64,000 nucleotides of DNA from an uncultured Dehalococcoidia bacterium (GCA_958296245.1 OY282458.1:1448777-1512776), one strand, 5' to 3'. Positions 34,876-44,004 are shown, numbered from the stretch's first letter. The notes: generated from the sequence alone by a model not told the origin. Made by a program: numbers and translations.

Positions 34876-35940
34876 GTGGTGAAGACTCCGTATCGCGTGG
34901 GACTGGTCGGCGCGACCGGGATAGGCGTCCGCCGCCCGGAGCCGCCTCCTCCCCCGTTCAAGGACGAGCTCATGACGTCGCACGCGGCGGCCCTGGCCTT
35001 GCTCCCCAACGCCGAATTGGTCGCCGTCTGCGACCTGGTCCCGGGGCTGCTGGAGGACTTCAAGGCGGTCTGGGCAGACGAGTTCCCCGGCGCCGCTACC
35101 TACACGGACTATAGGGAGATGCTCGCCCGCGAGCGCCTCGACATCCTGGCGGTGGCGACGTCGGACCACAGGCACGCCGATATAGTGGTCGACGGCGCCG
35201 CCTCGGGCGTCAAGGGCATCATGTGCGAAAAGCCGTTGGCCACAACCTTGGAGGATGCCGATAGGATGATACGGGCGTGCGCCGCGCGCGCGGTCCCGAT
35301 CCACGTCAACCACACTCGGCGGTGGAATCCCACGCTGCACAAGGTACGGGACGAGGTGCGGGCCGGCCTGATCGGACCGCTGAGCGCCATCTTCGCCTAC
35401 CACGGCGGCCCCAGGGCCATGTTATTCCGCAACGGCACCCACATAATCGACGCGGTCTGCTTCTTCGCGGAATCCGAGCCGGCGCAGGCCTTCGCCCGCC
35501 TCCAGGACGGCTACGAGGGCTGGGACCGGTACAAAGGGGACGGCGGGAAACTACCGGAGAACGACCCATCCGCGACCGGCATGGTCCTCTTCCGCAACGG
35601 GATACGGGCGGTCTACAACAGCTCCAAGGAGACGTCGTCCGTCTCCAACGGGATCCACCTGATGGGGCCCGCAGGGGAGATACGCCTCAACCTGGAGGGG
35701 CACAGCGCCCTTGTGGTCACTGAGCACGGCGACCCCGCGGAGCCTGTGACGCGAACGCTCTACCCTGTCCAATATCAGCTCCAAGCCCTTCCGGCGGCCT
35801 ACGCCGAGCTCATAGGCGTCATGGAGAACGGCGGCGAGGGCGTCTCTCCGGCCACGGAGGCCCGCAAGACCCTGCAGATACTGCTCGGATTCCTCAAGTC
35901 GCAGCAGGAGGGCGGCCGGCTCGTAGACGTCCCCGGCTAG
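34876..35940 (+). CDS. Gfo/Idh/MocA-family oxidoreductase
   Basis: 354 aa NAD(P)-dependent sugar or cyclitol dehydrogenase. Seen: RVGLVGATGIG at the N-terminus, VAVCDLVPG, the family motif CEKPLATTLEDA, NHTRRWNP and a GTHIIDAVCFF segment with the likely catalytic His. The start is GTG 34876 (or GTG 34879) after GAGGAGG. A proline-rich loop (RRPEPPPPPF) sits in the cofactor region, longer than usual. With the SelA-like enzyme it may act in amino-sugar or sugar-acid catabolism, an inference from proximity only. Confidence 0.82.
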   Translation: MVKTPYRVGLVGATGIGVRRPEPPPPPFKDELMTSHAAALALLPNAELVAVCDLVPGLLEDFKAVWADEFPGAATYTDYREMLARERLDILAVATSDHRHADIVVDGAASGVKGIMCEKPLATTLEDADRMIRACAARAVPIHVNHTRRWNPTLHKVRDEVRAGLIGPLSAIFAYHGGPRAMLFRNGTHIIDAVCFFAESEPAQAFARLQDGYEGWDRYKGDGGKLPENDPSATGMVLFRNGIRAVYNSSKETSSVSNGIHLMGPAGEIRLNLEGHSALVVTEHGDPAEPVTRTLYPVQYQLQALPAAYAELIGVMENGGEGVSPATEARKTLQILLGFLKSQQEGGRLVDVPG

Positions 35941-36027
35941 ACGCCCAGCGCCCACACCCCGCCCAAGACGACGTGGGCTTGTTGCCCAATCCTGCATGGG
36001 TCAGTGAGGGGTTTTCAAACTGAGACA

Positions 36028-39000
36028 CTACACCGGGGTGTCATCCGGCTCGCGGCCAGGCCTGCCCGTTGCAGGCAGGGCGGCGCCGACTAGCTGGGTG
36101 GATACGAGCTGAGCGTAGAGGCCCTGCTTGCGGAGCAGGTCGTCGTGTGCGCCCTGTTCGACGACCTTGCCCGAGCTCATTACCACGATCCGGTCGGCGT
36201 CGCGCACCGTGGACAGCCGGTGCGCAATCACGACGGTCGTGCGGCCACGCATCAGGCGGCGCAGCGCGTCGCGTATCTGCCTCTCGTTCACCGCGTCCAA
36301 GTGGGAGGTGGCCTCGTCCAGTATGAGCACCGGCGCATCCTTCAAGATCGCCCTGGCGATGGAGATGCGCTGCCGCTGACCCCCGGAGAGCTGCATACCG
36401 CGCTCGCCGGCGAGCGTGTCGTAACGGTCGGGCAGGGCGTCGATGAACTCCTCGGCGCTCGCGAGCCGGGCTGCCTTTCGTACCTCCGTATCCGCGGCGT
36501 CGGGCCGCGCGATCCGCAGGTTCTCCATTATCGACGCGTTGAACAGGTACGTGTCCTGCGTGACCAGCGCGATGCGGCTCCGCAGCTCGTCCAGCTCGAA
36601 CCGCCTCAGGTCGTCGTCGTCCAGGGTGACGCGCCCCTCGTCCGGGTCCCAGAACCTCATGATCATGTTCGCCGTGGTCGACTTGCCCGCGCCGGACCGC
36701 CCCACAAGCGCGACCGTGGCGCCCGATCCGGTCTCGAAGCTCACGCCGTCCAGCGCGCGCCTGAGATCCGGGCTGTATGCGAAGCTCACACCCTGGAAGT
36801 CTATGGAGGGCGCGCCGCCGTCTTGCGTGCCGTCCTTGGGCCCAAGGCCCGGCCCGTCGTGTACGGCGACCGGCTCGTCGTACACCTCGAACACGCGGCG
36901 GGACGACGCCAGGGTCTCGATAAGCTGCTTCAACGTGACCGCCAGCTCCGTCACCGGGCTGAACGACGACAGGGCGAGCAGGGTTGCCAGGGGCAGATCG
37001 GTGCGGTCCATCTCGCCCTGCGCCACCAGCCACGCGCCCAGGGATAGCACCGACAGCCCGGCCAGCGCCGTCAACACCTCGATGGTTGCCGAGTGCGCCG
37101 ACTGCGACTTGAGGAATCTCATGCGGTGGTCCGAGAGCTCTCGGCCTCGCCGCGTCGTCTCCTGCACCCGCCGCCGCCCGGCGCCGAACGCCACGATCTC
37201 ACGCATCCCCTGTATGCCGTCGACCAGGTACGCGTTCAACCTTCCGAGATGCCGGCGCATCTCCGCGCCGACCCGCTCCGTTCGAGCTTGGGCTATGAAG
37301 GGGCTCAGCGCGCCGAGCGCCAGGAAGGGCAGGAGCACCAGCGCCAGCGGCCACGCCAGAAACGCCAGGACTGCCAGTACGGCGCCGGGCGCCAGGACCG
37401 CTATCAGCGCGGGGGTTATGGTGTGGGCAAAGAAGTACTCGATCTTCTCTATGTCGTCGCCGGCGATGCTGACCAGGTCCCCGGAACGGCGCCTAACCAG
37501 GTACGCGGGGGCCAACGGCTCCAGCTTCCGGTACATCTCGATCCTCATCTCCGCCAGAAGCTTGAAGGCCACGTGGTGAGAGATCCAAGATTCGCCCCAA
37601 CGGGTCAGCGCCGACAACGGCGCCAAGACCGCCAGCAGAGCGACCAAGAACCGGATCGGCTCCTCGTCGAAGACGGCGGCTACGAGTAGGGCGCTCACTG
37701 CTCCCAAGGCGATGGTGGACCCGTGGTAGAGCAGACCCAGGCCCAGCGTAACGGCCACCTGAACGCGCCACCGGCGCACCAGGCTTGCGAGGCGGACCCA
37801 GTTTTCCCAACGGCCCACCGTCCTGACAGGCCGCCACGCGGGCGAATCGCCGGAAGGCTGCCGGCCTCCATCTTCGCCGACGCCCACGGCGCCGGGGGCT
37901 CTTGGCAAGGCCGCCGCTATCAGGTCCGGGGTCTCGCCGACCTGCTGGTCGGCCATGAGCCGGGAGTAGACGCCGCCGGCAGCCGCCAGATCGGCGTGGC
38001 TGCCGGATTCCACGACACGGCCCCGGTCGAGTACGATGATCCGGTCGGCGCCGATCACGCTGGACAGGCGGTGAGCTATGACCAGGGTCGTCCTGCCCTC
38101 CATGAGCCGGTCGAGCGCCTCTTGGATTACCGACTCGTTCTCGGCGTCCACGTTGGACAACGCTTCGTCGAGAAGCAGGATGGGGGCCGACTTCAGCAGT
38201 GCGCGGGCTATGGCGATCCGCTGTCTCTCCCCGCCGGAGAGCCTTACGCCGCGTTCGCCTATCTCGCTGTCGTAACCGTGAGGGAGGGCCGTTATGAACT
38301 CGTGGGCGTTGGCGGCCTCGGCGGCCCTCTCCAAGTCCTCCCGGGAGGCGTCGGGCTTACCGAGCCGCAGGTTTTCCGCCACCGTTCCTTGGAACAGGTA
38401 CGTGTCCTGTGTCACGACGGAGATATGCTCCCTGAGCGCTTCCAGGGGGATCTCGCGCAGGTCGCGGCCTCCGAGCAGTACGCGCCCCCGTTGGGGGTCG
38501 TAGAGCCGGAGCATCAGCCAGACCAACGTCGACTTACCGGCCCCGCTGGGTCCCACGACGCCAAGGCGCTCGCCCTTGTGGAGCGTGAAGGAGACGTCGT
38601 GAAGGGCTTCGCGTCTGCCTTCCTCGTATCCGAAGGTCACGTCTCTGAAGGCGATCTCGGGATCGAGGCGGTCCTCCCGCGCCCCGGCGGGCGCCGCGTT
38701 CGGCGACCTGATTTCTACGGGGGTATCCAGCAGTTCGAACACCCCCTCGGCTGACGACATGGCCGTCATGCCCAGGTGGTAGAGCTGCGCAAGCTCGCGC
38801 ATGGGCCGGAAGACCTCGGCCCCCAGCATCAGGATGATCAGGAGCGCGGACAACTCTAATTCACCGTTGCTCACCCTGACGCCGCCCCATACGAGGGCTA
38901 TCGCGGCGCCGGCCGAGATACCGAGCACCGTTACCGCCCCCGACGCGCCATCCGCCGCCAGCATCCACATGGTCGTGCGGTACACGTCCTGCGCCCTCCT

Positions 39001-39666
39001 GGCCAGCAGCTCACCGCGCGCCTTGCTCTGCCCGAACGCCTTCAGGGTGCTGAGGCCCTGTATGGAGTCGAGGAGCTCGGCGCCCATGCTTCCCCACGCA
39101 TCCCGCCGCGCGAGAGTACGGGGCCGGTTGGCCTTCTGTATGAATGAGGGCGCCAGGAGAGTGAACAGGGCGAACACCACGAAGACCAAGCCGATCCGCA
39201 CGTCCAAGAACGCCATGAATGCGAAGATGAGCAGAGGGGCTATGGCCGCCACGATGAACTGCGGCAGGTACTGCCCGAAGAAGGTTTCCAGGTTCTCCAC
39301 GCCATCGACCAAGAACGTCGTCACCTCCCCGGTGCGGCGCCGGTCGAAGTGGCCGGGGCCAAGGGCGAGCGAGTGCTGGTACAGCCTGTGCCTCAGGGCG
39401 ACCTTGGTCTCCGCAGCCGTTTTGTAGCTGACGCTATTCCTGAAATGTTGTAGGACGCCGCGGAGGAGAACCAGCCCCGCCAGGACGCCTAGAGGAAGAA
39501 CCAGAGACGAGAAGCTATCTCCCCGGAAGACATTTGCAAGGACGAGCCCGGTAAGGGCAAGCATGGCTATGCTGGCCGCAACGGCAAGCAGGCCCGCCAT
39601 TGCCGCAGCCAGTATTCGAAACCGCAACCCTCTGGTCATTCCGAACAGTCGGAGATTGAAGTACAA
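36028..39666 (-). CDS. Fused two-half ABC exporter (CydDC-like)
   Basis: 1,212 aa with the order TMD-NBD-TMD-NBD. First half: YFNLRLFGMTRGLRFRIL start, FFGQYLPQFIVAAIAPLLIF as in CydD, Walker A GPSGAGKST, signature LSGGERQRIAIAR and Walker B ILLLDEALSNVD. Second half: Walker A GRSGAGKST, signature LSGGQRQRISIAR and Walker B VLILDEATSHLD. A Gly/Pro-rich linker joins the halves near residue 600. CydDC exports cysteine and glutathione for cytochrome bd assembly, but no cydAB is in this window, so a lipid or drug exporter of similar layout is possible. ATG 39666; last gene of the ilvE cluster. Confidence 0.8.
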   Translation of the reverse strand: MYFNLRLFGMTRGLRFRILAAAMAGLLAVAASIAMLALTGLVLANVFRGDSFSSLVLPLGVLAGLVLLRGVLQHFRNSVSYKTAAETKVALRHRLYQHSLALGPGHFDRRRTGEVTTFLVDGVENLETFFGQYLPQFIVAAIAPLLIFAFMAFLDVRIGLVFVVFALFTLLAPSFIQKANRPRTLARRDAWGSMGAELLDSIQGLSTLKAFGQSKARGELLARRAQDVYRTTMWMLAADGASGAVTVLGISAGAAIALVWGGVRVSNGELELSALLIILMLGAEVFRPMRELAQLYHLGMTAMSSAEGVFELLDTPVEIRSPNAAPAGAREDRLDPEIAFRDVTFGYEEGRREALHDVSFTLHKGERLGVVGPSGAGKSTLVWLMLRLYDPQRGRVLLGGRDLREIPLEALREHISVVTQDTYLFQGTVAENLRLGKPDASREDLERAAEAANAHEFITALPHGYDSEIGERGVRLSGGERQRIAIARALLKSAPILLLDEALSNVDAENESVIQEALDRLMEGRTTLVIAHRLSSVIGADRIIVLDRGRVVESGSHADLAAAGGVYSRLMADQQVGETPDLIAAALPRAPGAVGVGEDGGRQPSGDSPAWRPVRTVGRWENWVRLASLVRRWRVQVAVTLGLGLLYHGSTIALGAVSALLVAAVFDEEPIRFLVALLAVLAPLSALTRWGESWISHHVAFKLLAEMRIEMYRKLEPLAPAYLVRRRSGDLVSIAGDDIEKIEYFFAHTITPALIAVLAPGAVLAVLAFLAWPLALVLLPFLALGALSPFIAQARTERVGAEMRRHLGRLNAYLVDGIQGMREIVAFGAGRRRVQETTRRGRELSDHRMRFLKSQSAHSATIEVLTALAGLSVLSLGAWLVAQGEMDRTDLPLATLLALSSFSPVTELAVTLKQLIETLASSRRVFEVYDEPVAVHDGPGLGPKDGTQDGGAPSIDFQGVSFAYSPDLRRALDGVSFETGSGATVALVGRSGAGKSTTANMIMRFWDPDEGRVTLDDDDLRRFELDELRSRIALVTQDTYLFNASIMENLRIARPDAADTEVRKAARLASAEEFIDALPDRYDTLAGERGMQLSGGQRQRISIARAILKDAPVLILDEATSHLDAVNERQIRDALRRLMRGRTTVVIAHRLSTVRDADRIVVMSSGKVVEQGAHDDLLRKQGLYAQLVSTQLVGAALPATGRPGREPDDTPV

Positions 39667-39742
39667 GAGCAGTCCTCCGGCAGGCCGCGGCTAGCGGCGC
39701 CTATGGTCGTATGATTGCGGCGGACAGGGCGTACCGCTTTCG

Positions 39743-40891
39743 TCACGCAAGGCAGAGCACTCGCGCAGCCCTGAGCGCCAGCGAGGGTAGGGGCTCGAGC
39801 AAGGCGCGCAGCCTGTGGACGAGGAGAGCTATCACCACGCCCAACGCGCCTCCCACGACCACGTCCAAGGGGTAATGTACCCCTGCGTAAACGCGCGAGA
39901 AACCCAGCGCCGCGGCCGCCGCCAGCATGACGGCGCCCGCCCTCCGGTTCACCACCCATACGGCAGCCGCTATGGCGAACGTAGCGGCCGCCGAGTTGGC
40001 GGGGAAAGAGGGGTCCGTGGGGTAGTAGAACAGTACGGAGACGTCGTTGTCCACAAACGGCCTCGGACGCTGGTATACCCCGTTGACCGCGTAGACGGAC
40101 CAGCTCGAAAGCGCCATCGCCGCCAGGGCTGCCAGAATGCCTTTCTGGTGTCTCACCCTCTCGCCGGCGTCCTTCCCCGCAAACCAGAGCCCGACAAGCG
40201 CCAGCACCATGCCCACCGCAATCATGTAATCGCTCACGACGAGCACGATCATGCTGTCGAGCCATGATGCCGCGCCGCTCCACCTGTTGACCCAAAGCAG
40301 TATGCTCTCGTCGATACTCATCAGGCCCGTGACCGCGCTGGATCCCGTCAGCCAGGCCGGTGAGGGTAGGGAGCCGGCGCTGCCGCTGCTCCACAGGAAA
40401 GCGATCCCCGCCAGAACCGCCCCTCCCGCGGCGAGGGTCAGCGCCACCCTGCCCAGGCTCGGGTGGCCCCCTGCGCCACGGCGCCGCGCATGGATGTTGT
40501 GGCGCAAGCTCTCCGCAAGCGCCCGGAAGTAGCTTGCGGAGCGCAGCGCGTCCAGCCCGTCCGCCGCCGAGCCGGGCGCCGGGGTCATCTTGAAGTTGAT
40601 CAGCGTCGACGTTATGAGCGTAACGGCGAGCGCGGAGACTGCGCCGAGGAGGAAGAGAATAGCCTGCGCGTTGGCGTCCAGCCCGCCCTCGGTGTCGTTG
40701 ACGTTGCGGTCGGCGACGCTGAAGAACCAGACGATCGATCCCAGTGTGACCGCCAGCCCGAGCAACCGGGCCGCGGGAAGCGAAGGCAGGAAGAGCAGGC
40801 CGCGGAGCCGGCCCAAGGAGGCGGCTATCTGGATCACGCCGACTGTTGCCGCAAACGTGAGGAGGTAGTAGTCGGCCGCGAAGCTAAGCAT
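39743..40891 (-). CDS. PAP2-superfamily membrane protein with altered active-site motif
   Basis: 382 aa, about eight or more hydrophobic segments. The C-terminal half is PAP2-like: motif C1 VYQRPRPF, motif C3 SRVYAGVHYPLDV with the nucleophilic His, but the C2 motif (usually SGH or SDH) reads FPANSAAA, so its histidine is absent. The N-terminal half is an additional membrane region, with a charged loop RHNIHARRRGAG. Family members remove phosphate from undecaprenyl diphosphate or phosphatidic acid. Activity here is uncertain. It starts 21 bp after ilvE and precedes the ABC exporter. Confidence 0.72.
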   Translation of the reverse strand: MLSFAADYYLLTFAATVGVIQIAASLGRLRGLLFLPSLPAARLLGLAVTLGSIVWFFSVADRNVNDTEGGLDANAQAILFLLGAVSALAVTLITSTLINFKMTPAPGSAADGLDALRSASYFRALAESLRHNIHARRRGAGGHPSLGRVALTLAAGGAVLAGIAFLWSSGSAGSLPSPAWLTGSSAVTGLMSIDESILLWVNRWSGAASWLDSMIVLVVSDYMIAVGMVLALVGLWFAGKDAGERVRHQKGILAALAAMALSSWSVYAVNGVYQRPRPFVDNDVSVLFYYPTDPSFPANSAAATFAIAAAVWVVNRRAGAVMLAAAAALGFSRVYAGVHYPLDVVVGGALGVVIALLVHRLRALLEPLPSLALRAARVLCLA

Positions 40892-40912
40892 GTCCGGCGC
40901 CGGGGCGTCGCG

Positions 40913-41842
40913 TCAACGCTCCAGCGTCACCGGCGTGCACCAATGCACGTAGCGGGGGGCGTCCCCCCGAACTACCTTGGAGTAGATGTCGCTGATCGAC
41001 TGGGTTACGGGGCCTATCTTTCCGCTGCCGATGGTACGGTGGTCCAGCTTTCCGACAGGGGTGACGTGGGCCGCCGTGCCGGTCAGGAACACCTCGTCGG
41101 CGAGGTAGAGCTCGCTCCGGTAGAGGTGCCTCTCAACTATATCCATCCCCAGTTCGTTCTTGGCGAGCTGGAACACGGAGTCCCTGGTTATGCCGGTCAG
41201 GTTGTTGTCCCCAAGCAGGGGGGTATGGATGGCGCCGTCGGAAACCATGAACAGGCTCTCGCCCGCGCCTTCCGAGACGGTGCCGTCCTGATTGAGGAGT
41301 AATGCCTCGTCGAAGCCCGCCAGGGTCGCCTCGGTCTTGGCAAGAATCATGTTCACGTAGGCGCCGGACACCTTCACCCGTGGAGGTATGTTGGTATCCT
41401 CCATGCGGCGCCAAGAGGAGGTGCAGCAGTGTATGGCGCCCTCGGTCTCTATGTACGAGCCGAACGGCACGACCACCAAGGCGAAGTCGCTGCTAAGGCG
41501 CTGGAGCATTAGATTCGCGACGAGCTCCTCGCTCTTGTAGGCTATCGGCCTGATGTACACGTCTTCGGCGTAGCCGCACGTCCGGAGCAGCCTGGAGGTG
41601 ATGCCGCAGAGTTCGTCGACGCCGTAGGGGATGTCCAGCATCATGATGCGGCAGCCTTGTAGTAGACGCTTGTAATGTTCCCGGAGTCGGAACACGAATA
41701 GGGTCTGCTGGTCTTCGTTCCAGTTGCCCCGGACGCCCTCGAATACCGACGTGCCATAGTGCAGGGCGTGGGTCATTATGCTTACCTTCGCGTCGGCGAT
41801 AGGGACCACCTCCCCGCGAAAGAAAGCCATCGCCTGGGGCAT
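40913..41842 (-). CDS. ilvE: Branched-chain amino acid aminotransferase
   Basis: 309 aa from ATG 41842, preceded by AGGAGG at 6-bp spacing; a longer frame to 41917 has no site and is out of line with family length. PLP fold-type IV enzyme that makes or degrades Val, Leu and Ile. Seen: the start region AFFRGEVVPIADAKVSIMTH, FEGVRG, RIMMLDIPYG, IRPIAYKSEE, the PLP-binding EGAGESLFM and the late TGTAAHVTPV. Complete. Confidence 0.9.
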   Translation of the reverse strand: MPQAMAFFRGEVVPIADAKVSIMTHALHYGTSVFEGVRGNWNEDQQTLFVFRLREHYKRLLQGCRIMMLDIPYGVDELCGITSRLLRTCGYAEDVYIRPIAYKSEELVANLMLQRLSSDFALVVVPFGSYIETEGAIHCCTSSWRRMEDTNIPPRVKVSGAYVNMILAKTEATLAGFDEALLLNQDGTVSEGAGESLFMVSDGAIHTPLLGDNNLTGITRDSVFQLAKNELGMDIVERHLYRSELYLADEVFLTGTAAHVTPVGKLDHRTIGSGKIGPVTQSISDIYSKVVRGDAPRYVHWCTPVTLER

Positions 41843-41878
41843 CTTGTCCTCCTGAAAGTGGGGCCGAAGCTGGCGCAC

Positions 41879-41907
41879 ATTATAAATCAATGCCATTCGG
41901 CGAACAA
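41879..41907 (-). promoter_or_regulatory. Promoter of ilvE
   Basis: On the minus strand a perfect TATAAT (41884-41879) has TTGTTC 17 bp upstream. The box lies 37 bp before the ilvE ATG and its ribosome-binding site, giving a short leader. The local AT-rich patch stands out from GC-rich surroundings. Confidence 0.5.
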
Positions 41908-41937
41908 CACGTTGCACTCTTAAAGGCTCTTAAAGGT

Positions 41938-42291
41938 AGCTGTTCAGAGTTCATGAGGTCTTTTCGACTGGCGTAGCCCCTATAAAGCAGACGTCTTTGA
42001 TCCCCACCCACCCGCCCCTTGGTAACTGGGGGCATAGCCCCCAGCCCCCCTGTCAGAGGGGAGAACCAGGATGACGACCTTGGGGCGACCGCCCGCCTGC
42101 CCCAGCCCCCCTGTCAGAGGGGAGAACCAGGATGACGACCTTGGGGCGACCGCCCGCCTGCCCCAGCCCCCCTGTCAGAGGGGGAGAACCGGGGGAAAGA
42201 ACGCCGTGCGAGAGGCGGCCAGGCCAGCCCCCTGCCAGAGGGGAGAACCCCTCTGGACTCCTCCTTCGTACCTCACAGAGTCTGGACAGTT
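41938..42291. mobile_element. AACTGTTC-family miniature element, copy D (longest)
   Basis: 354 bp beginning AGCTGTTCAGAGTTCATGAG and ending CTCACAGAGTCTGGACAGTT (reverse complement AACTGTCCAGACTCTGTGAG), so the inverted ends are about 20 bp. Inside are a GACTGGCGTAGCCCC segment shared with copies B, C and E, GGGGGCATAGCCCCC, and four 61-bp units. No clear target duplication was found. It lies between ilvE and the 48-aa gene; 42292-42459 beyond it shows only the ribosome-binding site of that gene. Confidence 0.75.
42042..42285 (+). repeat. Four 61-bp repeat-plus-spacer units inside copy D
   Basis: The motif cagccccc(c)tgtcagagg recurs at 42042, 42103, 42164 and 42225, exactly 61 bp apart. Each repeat of about 26 bp ends in gagaacc and is followed by about 35 bp. 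Spacers 1 and 2 are identical, spacer 3 differs and unit 4 runs into the element end. Same repeat as in copy A but opposite strand. Confidence 0.8.
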
Positions 42292-42459
42292 ACACCCTAA
42301 GCACGTGTCCGCACCGTCAAGGACCAGGAAGGGAAGGCTGGCAGCGGCGCGGAGACGGCGGCGTTCCGGGAGGAATCAGGGTTTACAGAGGCTCGGCTGC
42401 TGCTCTAAACTCTATGTCAGCCGGCCCGGCCAGCATGTGACAACGGAGGGAGGTCGGAC

Positions 42460-42606
42460 ATGCCGAAAGGTCACGCCCCCAAGAGAGAATCCAAGAAGGC
42501 CAAGAAGAAGGCGGACGGCCCAATTCTCACGCCGCCGTCCCAATTCGTCTCTCCCGAGGTCGAGGTGATCAAGAGGAAGAGGAAGCGGCGTAACGAGGAG
42601 GAGTAG
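42460..42606 (+). CDS. Small Lys/Arg-rich protein (48 aa)
   Basis: ATG 42460 follows GAGGGAGGTCGGA, a strong ribosome-binding site. The protein starts MPKGHAPKRESKKAKKKADG, has a neutral middle (PPSQFVSPEVEVI) and ends KRKRKRRNEEE. It is very basic, could bind nucleic acid or be structural, and I have the impression of similar short proteins in Chloroflexota, from recall only. Its compact length and signal make it a real gene more likely than not. Confidence 0.65.
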   Translation: MPKGHAPKRESKKAKKKADGPILTPPSQFVSPEVEVIKRKRKRRNEEE

Positions 42607-42742
42607 GCCATCGCTCCGGCGGCCCAACGTTCTTGAAGTAAGGGTTAGCTGAGATCGACGCGCTCACTGACAACGCTCTTGAAGTGCTATTCGCGCATCG
42701 AGCCTCAACCCTTCATGATCGCGGTACGAACACGCTGAACCA

Positions 42743-43702
42743 CTAGTAGCCGGCGCGCTTGTCGCAGACGTAGGGGAAGGGCTTGCCGGTCATGAAGCGC
42801 TCCAGGTAGTCCACGTACACTTGCCAGCGCCCCCCGAGCAGGCCCGTGGTGTGGGCGGACGAATGCGGCGTTATGATGACGTTGTCCATGTCCCAAAGCG
42901 GGCTGTCGCTTGACAGGGGCTCGGGCTCGAGGGCGTCCAATGCGGCGCCGGCTAGATGCCCGGACCGAAGCGCGTCGACCAAGGCGCTCTCGTCGACGAT
43001 GCCCCCTCGGGAGATGACGATCAGGCGAGATCCCTTCTTCATCAAGCTCAGCCTGCGCCGGTCGATTAGATTGCGCGTCTCGGGCGTCAGCGGAGCGGTA
43101 ACGACGAACCAGTCCGACATCCCGAGCAACTCGTCCAAACGCTCGGGATCCCAGACCTCCTTGATCTCAGGGGCGTTGCGCGGTTGGACGTCCACGGCGT
43201 AGATGTCCATGCCGAACCCGTGGGCCCTGCGGGCGACGGCGGCTCCGATGTCGCCAAGGGCCAGGATGCCCATGACGGCCCCCTCCAACTCCGCGTACGT
43301 GCCGTGGTACTTCTCGGTCTCCCAGCGGTGGAGCCGCTGGTCTTCCATTAACTCCCGCCACCTGTGGGCTAGCATTACCACCATCGCCATCACGTGGTCT
43401 GCCATCGGCGCGACGTGCGGCCCCCTCGTGTTGGTGACCACGACGTCGCTCTCGACGAGCTCCGGTATCCTGGTGAGCTGGTCGATGCCGGTGCCGGGGC
43501 AGTGGACCCAGAGAAGCTTCTCGGCGGCGACGAAGACCTCGCGAGTCGGCCAGCCGTAGTATGCGTCGGCGTCCCGTATCTGCTCCATCTGCTCCTCGTC
43601 TGTCGAGGCGACGACGAACTCGGCGTCCGGGTGGGTCTTCCGCAGGGCGGCAATCCGGCTTTCGGTTTCGTCTCCTGGCTCTCCGGCGAGCAAGATCTTC
43701 AT
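42743..43702 (-). CDS. D-isomer-specific 2-hydroxyacid dehydrogenase
   Basis: 319 aa NAD(P)-dependent enzyme that interconverts 2-oxoacids and D-2-hydroxyacids. Seen: the dinucleotide region MGILALGDIGAAVARRA (first glycine of GxGxxG replaced by Ala), catalytic Arg in VISRGGIVDE, Glu in DALEPEPL and His in TPHSSAHT. ATG 43702 has AGGAG about 12 bp upstream. Substrate unknown; glyoxylate/hydroxypyruvate reductase-like enzymes share this layout. Stands alone on the minus strand. Confidence 0.85.
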   Translation of the reverse strand: MKILLAGEPGDETESRIAALRKTHPDAEFVVASTDEEQMEQIRDADAYYGWPTREVFVAAEKLLWVHCPGTGIDQLTRIPELVESDVVVTNTRGPHVAPMADHVMAMVVMLAHRWRELMEDQRLHRWETEKYHGTYAELEGAVMGILALGDIGAAVARRAHGFGMDIYAVDVQPRNAPEIKEVWDPERLDELLGMSDWFVVTAPLTPETRNLIDRRRLSLMKKGSRLIVISRGGIVDESALVDALRSGHLAGAALDALEPEPLSSDSPLWDMDNVIITPHSSAHTTGLLGGRWQVYVDYLERFMTGKPFPYVCDKRAGY

Positions 43703-43810
43703 GGCGCTGTCTTTCTCCTAATCATCAGTCCGGGCGGCTAGGCGCTCCGGCCACGCTCCGTACAAGCTAGGCGGCCCGTACTCTATATCTCCTTTGGGCG
43801 GTTGGGCAAC

Positions 43811-43866
43811 CCCTGGCGCAGCCCCGATAAAGCAGCCTTTCGGGTCTCACAGAGTCTGAAGAGTTT
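43811..43866. repeat. AACTGTTC-family element, remnant E
   Basis: ctggcgcagccccgataaag followed by GGGTCTCACAGAGTCTGAAGAGTTT matches the two flanks of the family with the central part deleted; GAACAGTT is mutated to GAAGAGTT. The remaining gap (43703-43810 and 43867-44004) shows nothing I recognise. Confidence 0.55.
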
Positions 43867-44004
43867 CAGTCCTGAAGGCTTTCGGCGAAGCTCCCGGAAT
43901 GCCAAAGGCGGAAGGGGAGGGGACCGCACGGGAGTTCACCACCCATGCCGTCCCAAACAGCCGCTCCAGCCTTGAGCAGGAACCCGGAAACCGGGTGTAG
44001 GTCG

